DNA of 64,000 nucleotides from the NCBI GenBank assembly GCA_029532625.1, contig JARFXM010000009.1, positions 5,321,501-5,385,500 on the forward strand. Reading direction: 5' to 3'. The position numbers were made by a program, and so were the translations under genes. Source of the DNA: Lomentospora prolificans (taxonomy: Eukaryota; Ascomycota; Sordariomycetes; Microascales; Microascaceae). The notes beneath the pieces are model-generated. The model ran no database searches and had not been told where the DNA came from. It worked only from the letters and a program-made list of their open reading frames with translations. Below, piece by piece: positions 47,869 to 60,329 of this stretch; position 1 is the first letter of the stretch, and the number at the start of each line of letters is the position of its first letter.

Positions 47869-50800
47869 TTATATTCCGTGGAATCCTCCGGCCCCTCGAC
47901 CGTACGCTGCCCAGTCAGTGCGGAATCGCTGGGCAGCAAGTATCTGCTGCTGTTGACGCCGGATCTGATCCACTCTACTCTGCTGGTTCGACTGGTTTGC
48001 CTGTGCTGGGCCAGAGGTGGACGGCGATGCGTGGCCTTGGTGGCCCATATCGTTCGAAAACATAGGGATGGGTAGGTCAAGACCTTGCTGTGCTTGGTCG
48101 AGCATGAACGGGGGTATATGGCCGAGAAGATGCGTCTCTACATCGTCGAAGGGGCCGGACATAAAGAATTGTGAAGTGTCATCAGGGCCCTGAGTCTGGG
48201 TTGGCATTCCAGCCTCTTGGCCCATCTTTTGTTGAAGACCAAGTTCCATCATAGGCTGATTCGGGTAGGCAAACGGATCCTCTGAAGGGAACATCAACGC
48301 GTCGAGCTTGTTTAATGAAGCTGAGCTGGCACTCTGGCTGCCCATATACCCAGGGCCTTGATGGATTCCGGTACCCCCAGTGCTTGTCGAGTCTGGTGTC
48401 GCCCGAGATGTGAGGTCTAGAGGAAGAAGATCTTGGAGATGCGCGGGGAACGCGTCTGAATGGAAGCCCGAGGTAGGAAGCGATGCACTATCAAACGATG
48501 CTCTCGAGACGGCGGATTGAGAGATGGATGCCCCGGATAAGGACCTCTGTTGGTGGGGTATCTCATCCGATCGTCGTTGGGGTCCAGATGGTCCGACCGT
48601 TTCATCCTTGGCCGTTATCGGCCGCTTTTTTGAAACTGCTTGTCGAGGGAAAGGGAGGTCCACCTTCTTAGGTAGCTCCTCAAAAAGTACCTGGAAAAGC
48701 TCAAGTTGAACGTTAGTAAGGGTCGAAAGTGTATTCACTTGGGGAAATGGTACGAGATAGACTCACATTAAGTGCCTTTGTCACCCGCGCAGCGGCAAGA
48801 CTACCATCGACGAGATCTGCGATCATATTTCTGCCGGAGACGGCATCCGCTAACACCTCGGTCGTGCCGTTCTTTTGTGGGTTCTCCGTAGCGTAGAATA
48901 CAAGAGAGAGAACTGCGAAAAACTCGGTATATAGCATAAACCAATAGGGACCGATAAGGACGCCTTGCTTGCGGATTTCGATACCGATGTGCACAATGTT
49001 CCGCGAAACGCTGATGGCGGCCGCCGCGCAGGCGTACGAAAGCTCATCAACGTTCTTGCCTCGGCTGAGTCTGGGGGAAACGTAATGAAGGAATGGTCGG
49101 TATAGCACGAGTTGCACGTGGGCATAGGCGAATCTGAGAAGGTGCCGAATGCTAGAACCGGTCCATTAGTTATATATAATTATGAGACACAATCAAGAGA
49201 TGGGCTTGCGGGATATCCGACTCCCTTGTGGAGGTGGTGGGAATGCTGGTGAGAAACCACTTACCGAACGACTTCGATGGGGCCGTCGGGGCTCGGCCGC
49301 CAGGTTTCTGGGAGATTAGCATACCACTCATGGAGGTCATGCTCGATCTCCCTAATCCTAGCATAGCTAATTATATACGTCGTGTTGAGTGCATCAATTT
49401 TCTTTCCGGGTGGCCCAGTGCGATCCAGTCCCTGCGTTGGGTAAACGTGCCTCACAATCTTGGCCAAAATCTCCATCAATCTCGTATGGGCGTTGAACGC
49501 TTGGAATAGCGATGGCGTGCCGCTCGGGGGTGTGTGAAGGCCATCATTCGTGATGTAAGCGTCATCCACCTCGCTGGGATACTTTTGATCAATATCTTCA
49601 TTGCGAAGGAGGAGGGGAAACCCTAGTAGCGTAGAGACGTAAATATCCATTTGACGGATCACGTAGAAGACCCGCCTTCGGACCTCTTGCTCGATAGGCG
49701 AGATCAAACGGTGTTCTAAGTGGCGATGGAGGCCCATCCGTAGGGATGACCTCAGGGCAATCCCTAGAAAGGCATAGCAAGCGCTTAGGTTTGAAGTGGC
49801 TTGGAGGAATAAGATCATGAAAACTAAAGCTTGGAGCGAGGTAAGATCCCGGCATTCCGCAAGGTCCTTCAAAATGGACTTCGCACAATTGTAGTAACGC
49901 AACCTAACAAGAGTCAGCCACTTCAAAGAGCGCCTAGTAAGATGAAGGCCGATATAGACCTACCCGTCTTGCAATGCCTCCCGGTATGCGACTTTCTGTG
50001 ACTTTTCCGGATCGAGATTCCTATACATGCATCCAAGCGCCATAATGGCGTAAACGAGAGCCAGGAAATGGTACTCTTCTCTGTCAAGGGTGTCGTAGGT
50101 TTTGTCGTACACGATATCAAGCTGTTCGTAGAATGAGGGCAAATGGACAATTCGAATGAGGCATGTTGCACAGTTTAGAGAATAGTAACACAAATCTTTT
50201 ATCTCCTCCCTCGGGGGCAATTCCAAGGAAAGAGAGCTTGTGGAATCGAACGGCGAGCTCGCGCCGGATTGCGGGGATTCGATATGCATAAGACCCGGTG
50301 GCCGTTCGGGGCGAGGTAGGAATGGAACCTTTTCTTGAGGCCCTAACATTCCTCGAAAGTGCTCTTTCATGCGGCGAAGGAAGACGGCGCCCGAGCTGGC
50401 GCCGTGGAAATCCCACCCTCCCTTGTCGTCGAGGTCAAGTTGACCAATCGATTCAATCATGGACATGATCTGTCCGTCTTCGCCGTCCGCTTCGAATCCT
50501 GACTGTACTTGTTTAAGTTTGGCGGCTTGCGCACGAGCGAGCTCCCGGTTGCGGAACTCTTGTTTGACGGCAGGGTCCAAATCTGGGTCTGAGAGATCAA
50601 CATCAGGAACAAATTTGCGCAACATTGTTTCTGCACGTTGGAGGCGGTTCTCTAGAGCTTCGATATATTGCGGCGCAGGGTTTCTCCGACGATTCGAAGG
50701 CTTGTCGTAGGTACATTCTGGGCAGTCGTGTTAGTCTCCGTCACGTTCACCGACCGACAGCCGCACATGATTTCGAGCTCTCGCATCCTATCCTTCGACG

Positions 50801-51196
50801 TTTTGAAGGCCTCAAGTTGTCAAACTTACGATAGCTATAGACGGAACAGTGGGTACAAGGCTGCTTTCCGTCACACTTTATCTTTTTCCGACGACATTCG
50901 TCGCAAGCACGGGTAACGCGACGTCTTTTTTGGACGGGGAGCGTGGGCGCATCGTTATCGCCGTCTTTGGCTTCTCCATCAGTACCGGACCTTCCACTAC
51001 CTTCTGGCGAGGCCGCGCTGGCATCAAGGTCTGCCCCTGAACCTTGGGCATATCCAACCCCGGTCGGCTCATCCTCAGACGCCTCAGGCGTTGTGGGAGA
51101 CTAGTCTACGTCAGGCCAAGTTTGAAAATGAAGTTGAAATACGGGGGTACGTGGAGTCAAGAAGAACCAATGGCTCTGGCGCCAAAAACATACCAT
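47869..51196 (-). CDS. Large Zn2Cys6 transcription factor with Fungal_trans domain, Asg1-like
   Basis: Predicted nuclear regulator of 957 residues. Coding exons are 51194-51196 (the ATG alone), 50830-51100, 49964-50717, 49265-49903, 48767-49151 and 47869-48690; all phases close. The zinc cluster is Cys67-X2-Cys70-X6-Cys77-X5-Cys83-X2-Cys86-X6-Cys93 in RACDECRRKKIKCDGKQPC, after KRRRVTRA. It is followed by CTYDKPSNRRRNPAPQYIEA and a heptad-like linker region. The Fungal_trans (PF04082-type) domain starts near 262 and includes LGIALRSSLRMGLHRHL and QEVRRRVFYVIRQMD. The tail is Gln/Pro/Ser-rich and ends GRGAGGFHGI. Layout and zinc-cluster context resemble yeast Asg1 and the Fusarium FTF proteins, from memory. 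Exon 2 has no in-frame ATG, so the start must lie upstream of the intron with the GTATGT donor; the ATG at 51196 fits in phase 0. Introns have clear CTGAC, TACTAAC or CTAAT branch points. Confidence 0.9.
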
Positions 51197-52120
51197 TGAG
51201 GTAGGACAGGGTTACCTCCCGCTTGACGTCCGACAGTGTTAGCCACCCGATGCCCAGAAGTTGATTGTCCCTTATACACCAACAGGAGCATGTCCAAGTG
51301 GTAGGTATAGCGGGACTCCTCTCCCAGAGCGGAGATACTGTGGCGCCAAACAATAAGAACTGGGGATCCGGGTTGAGATGCCTGAAGGATAAGTAAGGAT
51401 GTGTGCTTGTCACAACGTTGGGCTGGGCGAGCAAATTCGGAGAGCGAAGAGGCTGGTCTCAGAAGCTATGCGCAAGTCCAACTTTCTTCGGTCTAGGTGC
51501 GATTCGGGCGAAGAAGGTGAAGGTTTGACGGGAGAATTGGGAATGGTGACAACTCGTAGCCAAGTAGTAGGGATTAAAGGTCATGTGGAAAAGTCGGAGG
51601 TTCTAGAAAAATAGAGGAGGAACGAGATTTGCTTAAGTCAAAGGGTAGAGACGAAAGGAGAGCCGCCAGTGGCGGTAGCGGAGCTGGGGCCAAGAGATAG
51701 GGCAGAAGATGACAGCGCGGCGGTGGGGTAGAGTCAATAGGGGGATAGGAGATTCACGTCGAAGAGTCGAGGTTCAAAAGGTGCACTTGTAAGGGACAAA
51801 GCTGGAGCGACTGAAGGGCCCGCGATTCCTGGCTCCGGGGACGGGCGTCCTGCTTGGGGCTAACATGCAAGCGCATGCGGAAGTTTATTCTGCTTTAGGT
51901 GTCCGAAGATGGGGTATTCAGCAAGGCGTACACGAGTGTATAAGTTGGTGCAAGGCGTTGAAGGAGGGGCGCCGTGTAGACGAAGACGGGTGTGGTCCTT
52001 CAAGGAAGATCTAAAGAAAAAAGTATGGTTGGGTCGATAGAGGGAAGACGAGGACGAGAAAAGAGAGCAAGACAGTGGAGGTGATAATCGAACGCTGTAA
52101 TTGGGGAAGGAGGAAGGGGT

Positions 52121-52136
52121 GGGGGGGGGGGGGGGG
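52121..52136. repeat. G16 homopolymer tract
   Basis: Sixteen G in a row, about 0.9 kb upstream of the start of the minus-strand transcription factor. On that gene's coding strand it is a C tract. Confidence 0.85.
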
Positions 52137-54663
52137 TGTCTGTCAGCTCCTGGTACGTCGGCAGGTGTGTATGGTGGTGGTCCAGCCCTGTTAACAAGGC
52201 GTCAACAAGCCGAGAGGGAGGAGAGAAAACACACATCAGTAATACCTGAAGGTACCGGCAGGAGACATTTGCAAGTGAAGAAATCCGCCACCGGTCCATT
52301 GTATCTTCACAGTCCTCTTAGTTGATGGAAGCGACGACGGCGCGGGTGTACCGGAGGGTACACTGCCTGTATGAGAAAGAAGGGGTAAGGCATAACAACA
52401 CAACCGCACCACAAGCTTCCTACTAGTGTTGTCAGGGGACTGGGTACTACTGGTATGGAGCACGTATGGGAGAAAACTGCGGACCAGACCAGGCTAGAAA
52501 CGAGAGACCGTGGACCAGAACCGGTACAACAGTAGCCTTGATTGTCCGTACTGTACAGGGTACTTTCTGGTGCAATCAACCTGATGCGGAACTTTTACTT
52601 TCGGAGTTAAAATACTTAAAACGTCACTGGGAGTTGGCCCCGACTAGATCAAGTTGATGTGTGGCAATGGAGGAACCATATCGAGCCTCAAGGGCGGGAG
52701 AGGCGGTGGTTCACGCTGATCAAGTCACCTCTAGGGCAGTTAACAAGTCAAGATGAGAACGGCTGCTATGGTGGTTTCGCCAAGAAGATGAGAGGCGAGC
52801 CAGGCTGGATCACTGACCGGGGAGCTCCCAATCCGAAAAATGGGGTCTGGAGAAGCGTCGGTCAGAATACATGTACAAGGTCTGGAGCGGAGTTTAGCGA
52901 AGTCCTCGAGAGTAAGTGCCAATTTTACGGCCAGTTTTGGCCAATGTGTATGGAGTTGTAGCCAGGTCGTCGCAGAATCCAACCTCTTTGTGTCGGACTT
53001 AGAACTTAGACCGCCAACGGGTGATCAGGATTGCAAGTGCCACGGACTTGGAGTTTCGATGCTTTGTGAGGTACCGCGAAAATTGATGGTAGCCTGAGGA
53101 CGCGCAATGCTGGTGTTGTATGCATCGACGCCTCTTACCCGTCGCACGCCACATATTATTACCTGGCCAAGTTTCCACTCGCCCATGCAGACCCCAAAAA
53201 GATTCGAGGCCGGCCGGCGCCATGTGCTAGTGTCGAGTCTGTACTTGTCACAGGACGGACTGTGCAAGGGTATGTACTTCGAAAGGTGGTTGTGCCCTCC
53301 TTTCTTTTATTTTGGATGGGGAAACTCAAGGCCAGGCCTATACCCTGACGGCAGGGAAGTAGCCGCCATAGGATTTCCCCACTAGCACCTGTGTCGAAGA
53401 GGCGCCTTCCTCTTCTCGCCACGATTGATGTCCCACCAAACCCTCCAAACTGTGGTGGAAATGCAGACGATGTGGTCCAGCCTCATCATCCTCGTGCCTG
53501 AGTTTCAACCAGTGCTACCACGACCTGAGCACGCCGATGAGTGCGTATCGTAGAAGTAGGATCCTCCTTTAGTAGGCGCTTCTCAGCTAAGAAAAGTGGC
53601 ATTGCCCCATTATTTCCTGGAAGCGCGGGGACTTCCTTGAATTTTTGGGGGCTAGGCAAAGGAATGCGGCAATGCGGAACGCTATAATAAGGGTAAGCGC
53701 CGTCCGGGATAAGGACGTGGGCATCCTTCCTCTCAAAATGGCCCCTAACTAAAGCCAGGTCTCGCTAACAGGAGACTACGTCACCGACATTACAAGAGGG
53801 CCTTTTGGATTACTTGGGATTCAGCCGAGCGATGAGAGAGGTAATATCAAGCTTGGGACCTGGGAGGGGAAGGTTGGCGAAACTGGTTGCAATTGAGTGG
53901 TAAAGGCTCGAGCCAAGAGAAGGCCATTAACATAAGTGCAGAACATTTGGGCTGTAGCCGCACAGAATTTTATCCGTTGTAATTATCTATTTTCAGCAAA
54001 AATGGTATTACATCCTGCCCCTGAGCCTAACCAAAGCGCAGGCATAGAAAAGGGAAAAAGAGAAGAAGAGAACTGGCTCGAGCTACTCCCTTCCCCCCTG
54101 CCACTCGCTCGCTGGCTAATGCGAGTCCGAAGGCAAATTCGTGGCATGCCAATAGTGTACGCTGCAGTAGTCCCCAGCACGCTGAGGAGCGGACCTCTCC
54201 GCGAGTGCGGCGTGTGCTGTGGGCGCTTTGCAGCATGAGATGAGGCAGTATTGATGAGTAGCCCATTGGCGTTGATAATCAATGAGTGCGGGGATTTCTT
54301 GCAACCACCGGTCTACCAGTGGGCAGGTTCCTGATCTCACTAGTCATGCAACAACAGACACTTCAACCTCGCGCACCTTTCAAGTTGTCCGTAACAACAG
54401 AAGACGCCAGTACAGGGTTATCAGGACAATGGCGTGGTGGATATTGGCAATTCGAAAAGCTTAACATGGGCCGGGCTCCCGTCTCAGTTGACTACGGAAG
54501 ATCTACAAGGTAGCTTCAGTACTAAGAGACAGATTACGCCCTTTCGAAGGAGCAGGGAGGCCTCTCCTCTCCATCAATGTTTCTGCATTGAGGTGGAACA
54601 GTGCGGAAACTGTGCAGCAGCCGGCCGTATCACTCAAACCCTCGGCAGCAAAGGTACCTCCTG

Positions 54664-55191
54664 TTAGCGTTGGTCGCCGAACTTTTGTGCTGCATGGGAG
54701 GTCGCCTCAAGAAAGGCCAACGTGAGGGTCTTCTGGTGGGAAATAGAGGGCCACACCTGCACGGTTACGCAATTGGGGTCCTCTGCACGTATATAATTTG
54801 GGTCCCGCTTTAATCTGTTAAACTTGGGCTCATTAGGCTGAGCTAACCCATCGAGGCTTCGGGGGGTCTCTGTCAAAAACTGGTTAGCCTCGGTCGTGAT
54901 GGAACCGTCGACATTTCCAGCGCACCTACTAGAGGAACGACCGTGGGCGGCATCAATATAAATAGAACAAAGCTTCTTATCCCGAAGGTCCCTTTGAAGC
55001 ACGGTTTTAACAGCCGGTATAATAATGGTCGAACCAGCGGGGGGGAGTGGGGAGAGCCTGTCGGGAAAGGGCGGGTTACTGGGCAATACTGGTCGTGGAC
55101 AATGAGTGGATAAGAATGGGCACGCACAGAAAGGTTTAACACTCGCGAGTCCTTGAGAATGTCCGGAAAGACGGGCGACAGGGGAGAACAT
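54664..55191 (-). CDS. Hypothetical ORF, 175 codons, doubtful
   Basis: ATG-initiated frame without recognisable domain, signal peptide or membrane segment. Its second half reads like ordinary soluble protein (IYIDAAHGRSS, NQFLTETPRSLDGLAQ) and third positions use relatively few A. It stands alone in a large non-coding space, and chance is a fair alternative. Confidence 0.2.
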   Translation of the reverse strand: MFSPVARLSGHSQGLASVKPFCACPFLSTHCPRPVLPSNPPFPDRLSPLPPAGSTIIIPAVKTVLQRDLRDKKLCSIYIDAAHGRSSSRCAGNVDGSITTEANQFLTETPRSLDGLAQPNEPKFNRLKRDPNYIRAEDPNCVTVQVWPSISHQKTLTLAFLEATSHAAQKFGDQR

Positions 55192-55990
55192 TGGTGGTAT
55201 CGGGGCCGCGTAAGTGTCTTGTCCGGGGTCCCTCTCATAGGAGAGAACACCGTGAGTTGCATTTCAAGCCATCAATTCGATCGAAGTGCCACAGCACCAC
55301 CACGACTCAAGCTTGGAGAAATCGGGAATGGCTGAAAATTGGGCGCCCTTCTCACTGGGCATGTCGGCTCCGAATTTCAGGCGTTGCGCACAGGGACACG
55401 ACGCCGACCCTTGAATGAGTACCACATTTTTACCTTGGTTTCGCCCACCGTATCTGTGCTGACCTGAGGCCTCTCGGGAGGGCAACCAATGGCGCGCGAA
55501 GAATTTGAGTACTGTGTCAACACGGAGTACTCCGCCTTACAAAGTCCCCTTCAAGATACATCCCCACTATATGAGACCATTAACGGCGCCGAAGTACCCC
55601 TTTCCTGTGGGCGTTGTGGTGCCGAAAGCGTCTAGCGCAGCACCGGTTTTCCAGCAACACTCATCTTTCGACCCGCCTCTCCTGTTGTGTCCCGAAATCC
55701 TACATGTCAGCGCCTTCCATACCAGGAAGAGCCAGCTGCTCCACTACGCGCACTGTACCTCTCTGTATCTTCTTATTCTCCTTACTGCCTTCGCCTTGCG
55801 CCTGCCTTTAGTTCTTAACGCCGAGGCCGAGAGCGCGAGGTTGAAGCTTGGGTGGAACACGAGAGTTTTCAGAGGGGTTCTTCCTCCACTTAGACAACCA
55901 GCCGAGCAACACGAACCGTCACAGGTTTTTTCGCCATGCTGATGGATTCTTTGACACTTGTAAAATACAAAGCCGTGCTAAATTCTTCTC

Positions 55991-55994
<4 letters not shown>

Positions 55995-56033
<39 letters not shown>
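55995..56033. repeat. A39 homopolymer run
   Basis: Thirty-nine consecutive A on the plus strand with GC-neutral flanks. It may be the tail of a retroposed transcript or a LINE/SINE-like insertion reading left to right, ending at 56033. I recognise no reverse transcriptase or tRNA head upstream. Confidence 0.9.
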
Positions 56034-56036
<3 letters not shown>

Positions 56037-57596
56037 AGCAACTGTGTGAGTCAAGGCGCTCTCATTCGCGCAGAAGGATTTCTTTTTACTCCTCTTTCCC
56101 TTTTTGTATCGATCTGGACCGATTCAAAGGCCGAAACTTGGCCGTACCCTCTCTGTAGTGCTCCTCCTCGGCGGCTTGAAGGACGGACATGCGTTACGAG
56201 ACCTTGTCGCAAGTCTTCTCCTATCCACTGATATCCAGATTACAGATTGGCCATAACTCGGCGCCAAGGCTCTACGAAGGAGGACCGTCTCTGGCGGGAG
56301 AATGCGAAGTGCGTGGCTCACCGTCCAGTATTACGATGTAAGTTGCACTCCTTGTGTGTTACGCACGAATGATTGCGGCATTCGAGTAATAGCACCATGG
56401 TCTAGAGGGTGGCTCCTTCACCCCCGAAAAGGGTTAGAACCAAAAGGGCAAAGCGATCCCCTCCAACAAAAATATAGCAGAGGAAAGAAAAGAAAAAAAG
56501 AAAAGAGCAAAAAGAACGAAGGACCAAAAAAACAGGGGTCTGGGGAAACATCAGGGGACAGGTAGACCATCCAAGTCTTGGCATACATCAGAGGTGCATG
56601 GCTCTCCCAGGGAAAGAATTCCGCGGATGACCTTCAATGTCTTGGCATTGACGTACCTATCACATCCTACCCCAAGGGCCCGCCCAGCTGCCATATTAGA
56701 GCACACTTTCCCATCATGGATGTGCGCACTAAGGGGCGAACGCCAGCGACCCCTGGCCATACCCTATCCGTCGCCAAGACCACTTTTTCAACAACCCACT
56801 CCCAGCTTGGTTCAACAACTGGTCTTCTGGTCTATCTCACACGGACCTCAAACTTGGCAACACGGAAACAAAGTGAGCTTCAGAGATGAGCTCCATGACC
56901 GCTCGCCCCTCCCCCTCACCGAGTTTCTCCCAGCCCGGAGGTTTGTTCTGATCTTATAAGGAGGTGCTAGGGAGCTACTCGATCGAAGGGATCAGATGGC
57001 AATCCGACAGCAAGCCAGGCTTGTTTGACACATCAACGATCATCCCCGAACTCCAGCTTCTGCCAATGCTTGTACCGGCCGACCGCGGAGATGTTGTAAA
57101 TGACACACCAGCATCGAATGGTGACCCCTTCTCGTTGTGACTTGCACGGAGTAGAAGAAAGACCCTTGTTGTAAAATGCCCGTGAAATATGCCACTTCGT
57201 CAAGCATCAAACCCATCACACCAGGACTGACACTGACTCACTTGGCATGGCTAGCATATCCATTTCAATTTCCGTGCGCCTCCCCGCGGGATATGTGCCT
57301 TTCGACTAATGACAGCTATCCATCTCTCACTCCATCTTCCAAACCCAAAGAGCCAAAGGTCTTGGACATGGCTCTTGTGACGGAGAAACATACAGAAGAC
57401 AGCGAGACAGCGAATTTGGACAGCAAAAAGGCTTGGCGTTCTGAGCCAGACGCACGCAGAAGGCTTGGTGATGGTCTTGGCGCTTGGCAGCGTGTGCCTA
57501 GTGTAATCGAAAAAGTCTCTCCCGGGAACCCCGATTGACCAATGGCCAATTCAAGGCCAAGAATCTTGAATTGTCTTGGGTCTGTCGCCGATGTGT

Positions 57597-58316
57597 TTAC
57601 CCTCTATCAGGCGACAAGACCAGGTGCGTGTTGCCTTGCTCTTGCTCTTCCCAGGCACCTTCGTATATTCGCACTGGCACTGGATCAGGATGCTTACGCC
57701 CAAAAGAAGTTATGCACTCTGGGATACTGCGTTGGAGGGGGATGTGCCCGCATGACGGGTCGAAGAACTCTGAGCATGCAGGGCCCCGGAACGATGAATT
57801 GCATACTCTTTGGTACGGCCTTGTCCAAACCCTCCTGTTACGATCTAAGGACGGGACGAAGTCGCTAACCGAAAAAGCGTTCACGCGAATTTGTTTGCGT
57901 TTCGCCCTATATCGTACGCGGGGTAGCTGTTTACTACAGGAGAGTACCGCAGACCCTCCTACGATGGTCGGAACCTGCTGGGCCCGTCTGGACGATCGCC
58001 TCCCCCAGAGATTCACCACTTTCGTACCCTCTGGTGCGTGTGAGGCAGTTGCGGATGCCGTCATCGTGCCGCGTGGTCGGCAGCGTGGTTCCCTCCTGCT
58101 GGTATTGGCCGAGAGTATGGGCTGTGGATCATACAAGACTGACCTGGCCTGGATCCGATCCACATCACCAGGAAGAATATGAGAGTCGGGTTCGCCTCTC
58201 ATATGGTGCTCTGGCACGGCTCTGCCACTGGTAGAGAACCCGTCCCATTCCCCTGAAGAATTGCCTCGCATGCACTGCTTCTTCGGGAGACTACAACTCC
58301 TATCGTAGTTATACAT
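57597..58316 (-). CDS. Hypothetical ORF, 239 codons, doubtful
   Basis: ATG-initiated frame that is longer than expected by chance at about 50% G+C, but has no domain I recognise, no signal peptide and scattered Cys and Arg. A 215-codon plus-strand frame (57535-58182, TTG start) overlaps it almost completely, so at most one is real. It may be a lineage-specific gene, a decayed gene or chance. Confidence 0.22.
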   Translation of the reverse strand: MYNYDRSCSLPKKQCMRGNSSGEWDGFSTSGRAVPEHHMRGEPDSHILPGDVDRIQARSVLYDPQPILSANTSRREPRCRPRGTMTASATASHAPEGTKVVNLWGRRSSRRAQQVPTIVGGSAVLSCSKQLPRVRYRAKRKQIRVNAFSVSDFVPSLDRNRRVWTRPYQRVCNSSFRGPACSEFFDPSCGHIPLQRSIPECITSFGRKHPDPVPVRIYEGAWEEQEQGNTHLVLSPDRG

Positions 58317-60329
58317 TCCCGCTTAACAAGGATATTTTCGGGACCATATCTCCAATTAACCCGATGCGCCCTGTCTATAGTCCACTTGTGAATTACCGGG
58401 GAAATTTAGCCATGGACGAGACGGAACAATGGATCGCAGCGGCCAAGACCTTTGGCAATAGCTTCAGCGCAAGCGATCCCACGAAATGTGCCCAAAGCGA
58501 GCGAGCGCGCTTCATGACACAGATGGGCTGGGAAACTGAAGCACGACGCTGGTGGACGAGGCAAGGAACAAATAGTGCGTGCTAACCTCTGACGCCTTCA
58601 TGCGGAATCTGGGGCGAGGGGAGCGGAGGGAAGGGCAAGGGGAGCAAAGGGTGTGGGATAAATGCGAAATCCCTTGTGTCGATCAATGATGGTGTGTGAT
58701 CTGAGACTCCTTCGCCGTTCAGTCCCGACGGGAAGGGCGGTCACGGCTGTCAGCTTCCAACAAACGTGCGCGCACTGCGGTAGTAACACGGCGCTGGACG
58801 CCAGCATTCCAGAGGGGAGGCGCAACATACTTGGAGAAGGGGCCCGGGAGAGACAAGAGGATACCGTCGACTACGAACAAGGCTTCTCGAGTTACTTCGC
58901 AATGCAACCGAATGCAACAAAGGACTGTGACAAATCAGTGTCTGGCCGATTCGCGTCAGCGTCACATTTGAAATCGCTGATAACGATTTGGTCCCTTTTT
59001 TGATCTACATGGTGCGCAGGAAAGCAGGGTGATTAATGAATGAATTGCAACTCGGCCGGTGAATCAATCGTGGTCATAAACAGGTATTAAATGCCTCCAG
59101 TTTGTGGATTCGACCGAGAGGGGTGGCAACCCCCTCCACATCCTCGTGCGCGCAAACGAGTGGAGAGGAAAATCGTTGGGTGGGCGCTATGCGATAATAG
59201 GCCTCGTGTCTTTGCTCAAAAACATTCTAAAAAGGGGTGTTGACGTAATGGTCGCTGAGAAGGGTTGCGATTCTGCAAAGAGAGCAGCCAGCTGGAGAGC
59301 CAAAGAGATTTGGGAGGAGGGGGTCAAGCACTTTCCATGGTCCGTGCCTTCAGCCTTCTGAGGCACATACAGATACTTCGTAATTGAGTCTTGGCTTGAC
59401 ATGGCAAACCAGTCGGTGATCGGAGCACGGAGTTTGACCGGAGTCTAGGCCCTTTTCCCGCCGCTCTCGGGGATTTGGCTCGAGACATTATTGCATTTCA
59501 CTGAGGCCCGTGAAAGGAGAGCGGAACTACGAAGTACATCCTTGTAGGAGACAGGGCGGCACGAGTGAACGTGTACTTAGCAATCATTAACGCACCAGGG
59601 AGGAAATTATTCGGTCAAGTAGAACAGCAGCTCGCGTTCGCTGTGGGGTCGAGTTATGTCGAGGCCATATACCAAGGTACTTCACATAGTTATTCGCATA
59701 ATATACTCGAAGAGAGAAAGCGTGCTTCGCACGTCAATGGTGTCTCTCCAGCCGATGAGAAAAGAGAAACCACATGGGCACATTTTCCCACGTCCGTTTG
59801 CCACAACATGCCTCTCTCTGGACGCTGTTTCATTTTCAAGCTGCCCGTTTCGTTGGGAGGGAACCCGCCTGGCGACATTGGTAATGGGATGACGGCTTCC
59901 TGGCAGCAGGGTGCTATTTACGTAAGCGGGCCAGGACGCGTGTGGTTGTGACTTCCTGACGGCAGGGGCCCGAACCCCAACTGAGACTGGACTGTGGGGA
60001 AGATGAAATTTGTCAGAGGCAGGTCATGGTGCAAGGCAAGCTCCAGGACGGTTGAACAGGCAGCTGTAGGCGCCTGTTATCGGATCGTAAAAAAGTTCAG
60101 ATTGCGGTTGGTTCATTGAATGTACCTCAGAAGGCGCCTGCTTTCATATTTGACCCCGCCAACCAACCAGAGCCCCTCCTTTGGTAGGCTGCATCGCACC
60201 TCCACAATTGGGTAGGGAGAGCTGCTCGCCGAACACGACATAGCTCCCTTACGCCTTAGACTATAGAGCGCTCCGATTACCGCATTCTGCCTGTATCAGC
60301 CACTCACCGGGCACCGCTCGCTCTTAGAT

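Larger units (their letters stand above)
51197..60329. other. 9.1 kb divergent intergenic region, transcription factor / csn1
   Basis: From 51197 to about 52140 the minus strand is pyrimidine-rich and is the likely leader and promoter of the transcription-factor gene. The rest has no recognisable gene. It includes G16 (52121-52136), A39 (55995-56033) and two minus-strand ATG frames listed separately. Purine-rich sequence lies at about 56470-56550. The last few hundred bases should hold the csn1 promoter. Confidence 0.55.

Noticed and set aside
51111..51434. Open frame as N-terminal extension of the Asg1-like factor
   Set aside because: Spliced at the GTATGT donor it enters the next exon in the wrong frame and stops at once, and it has no ATG start.
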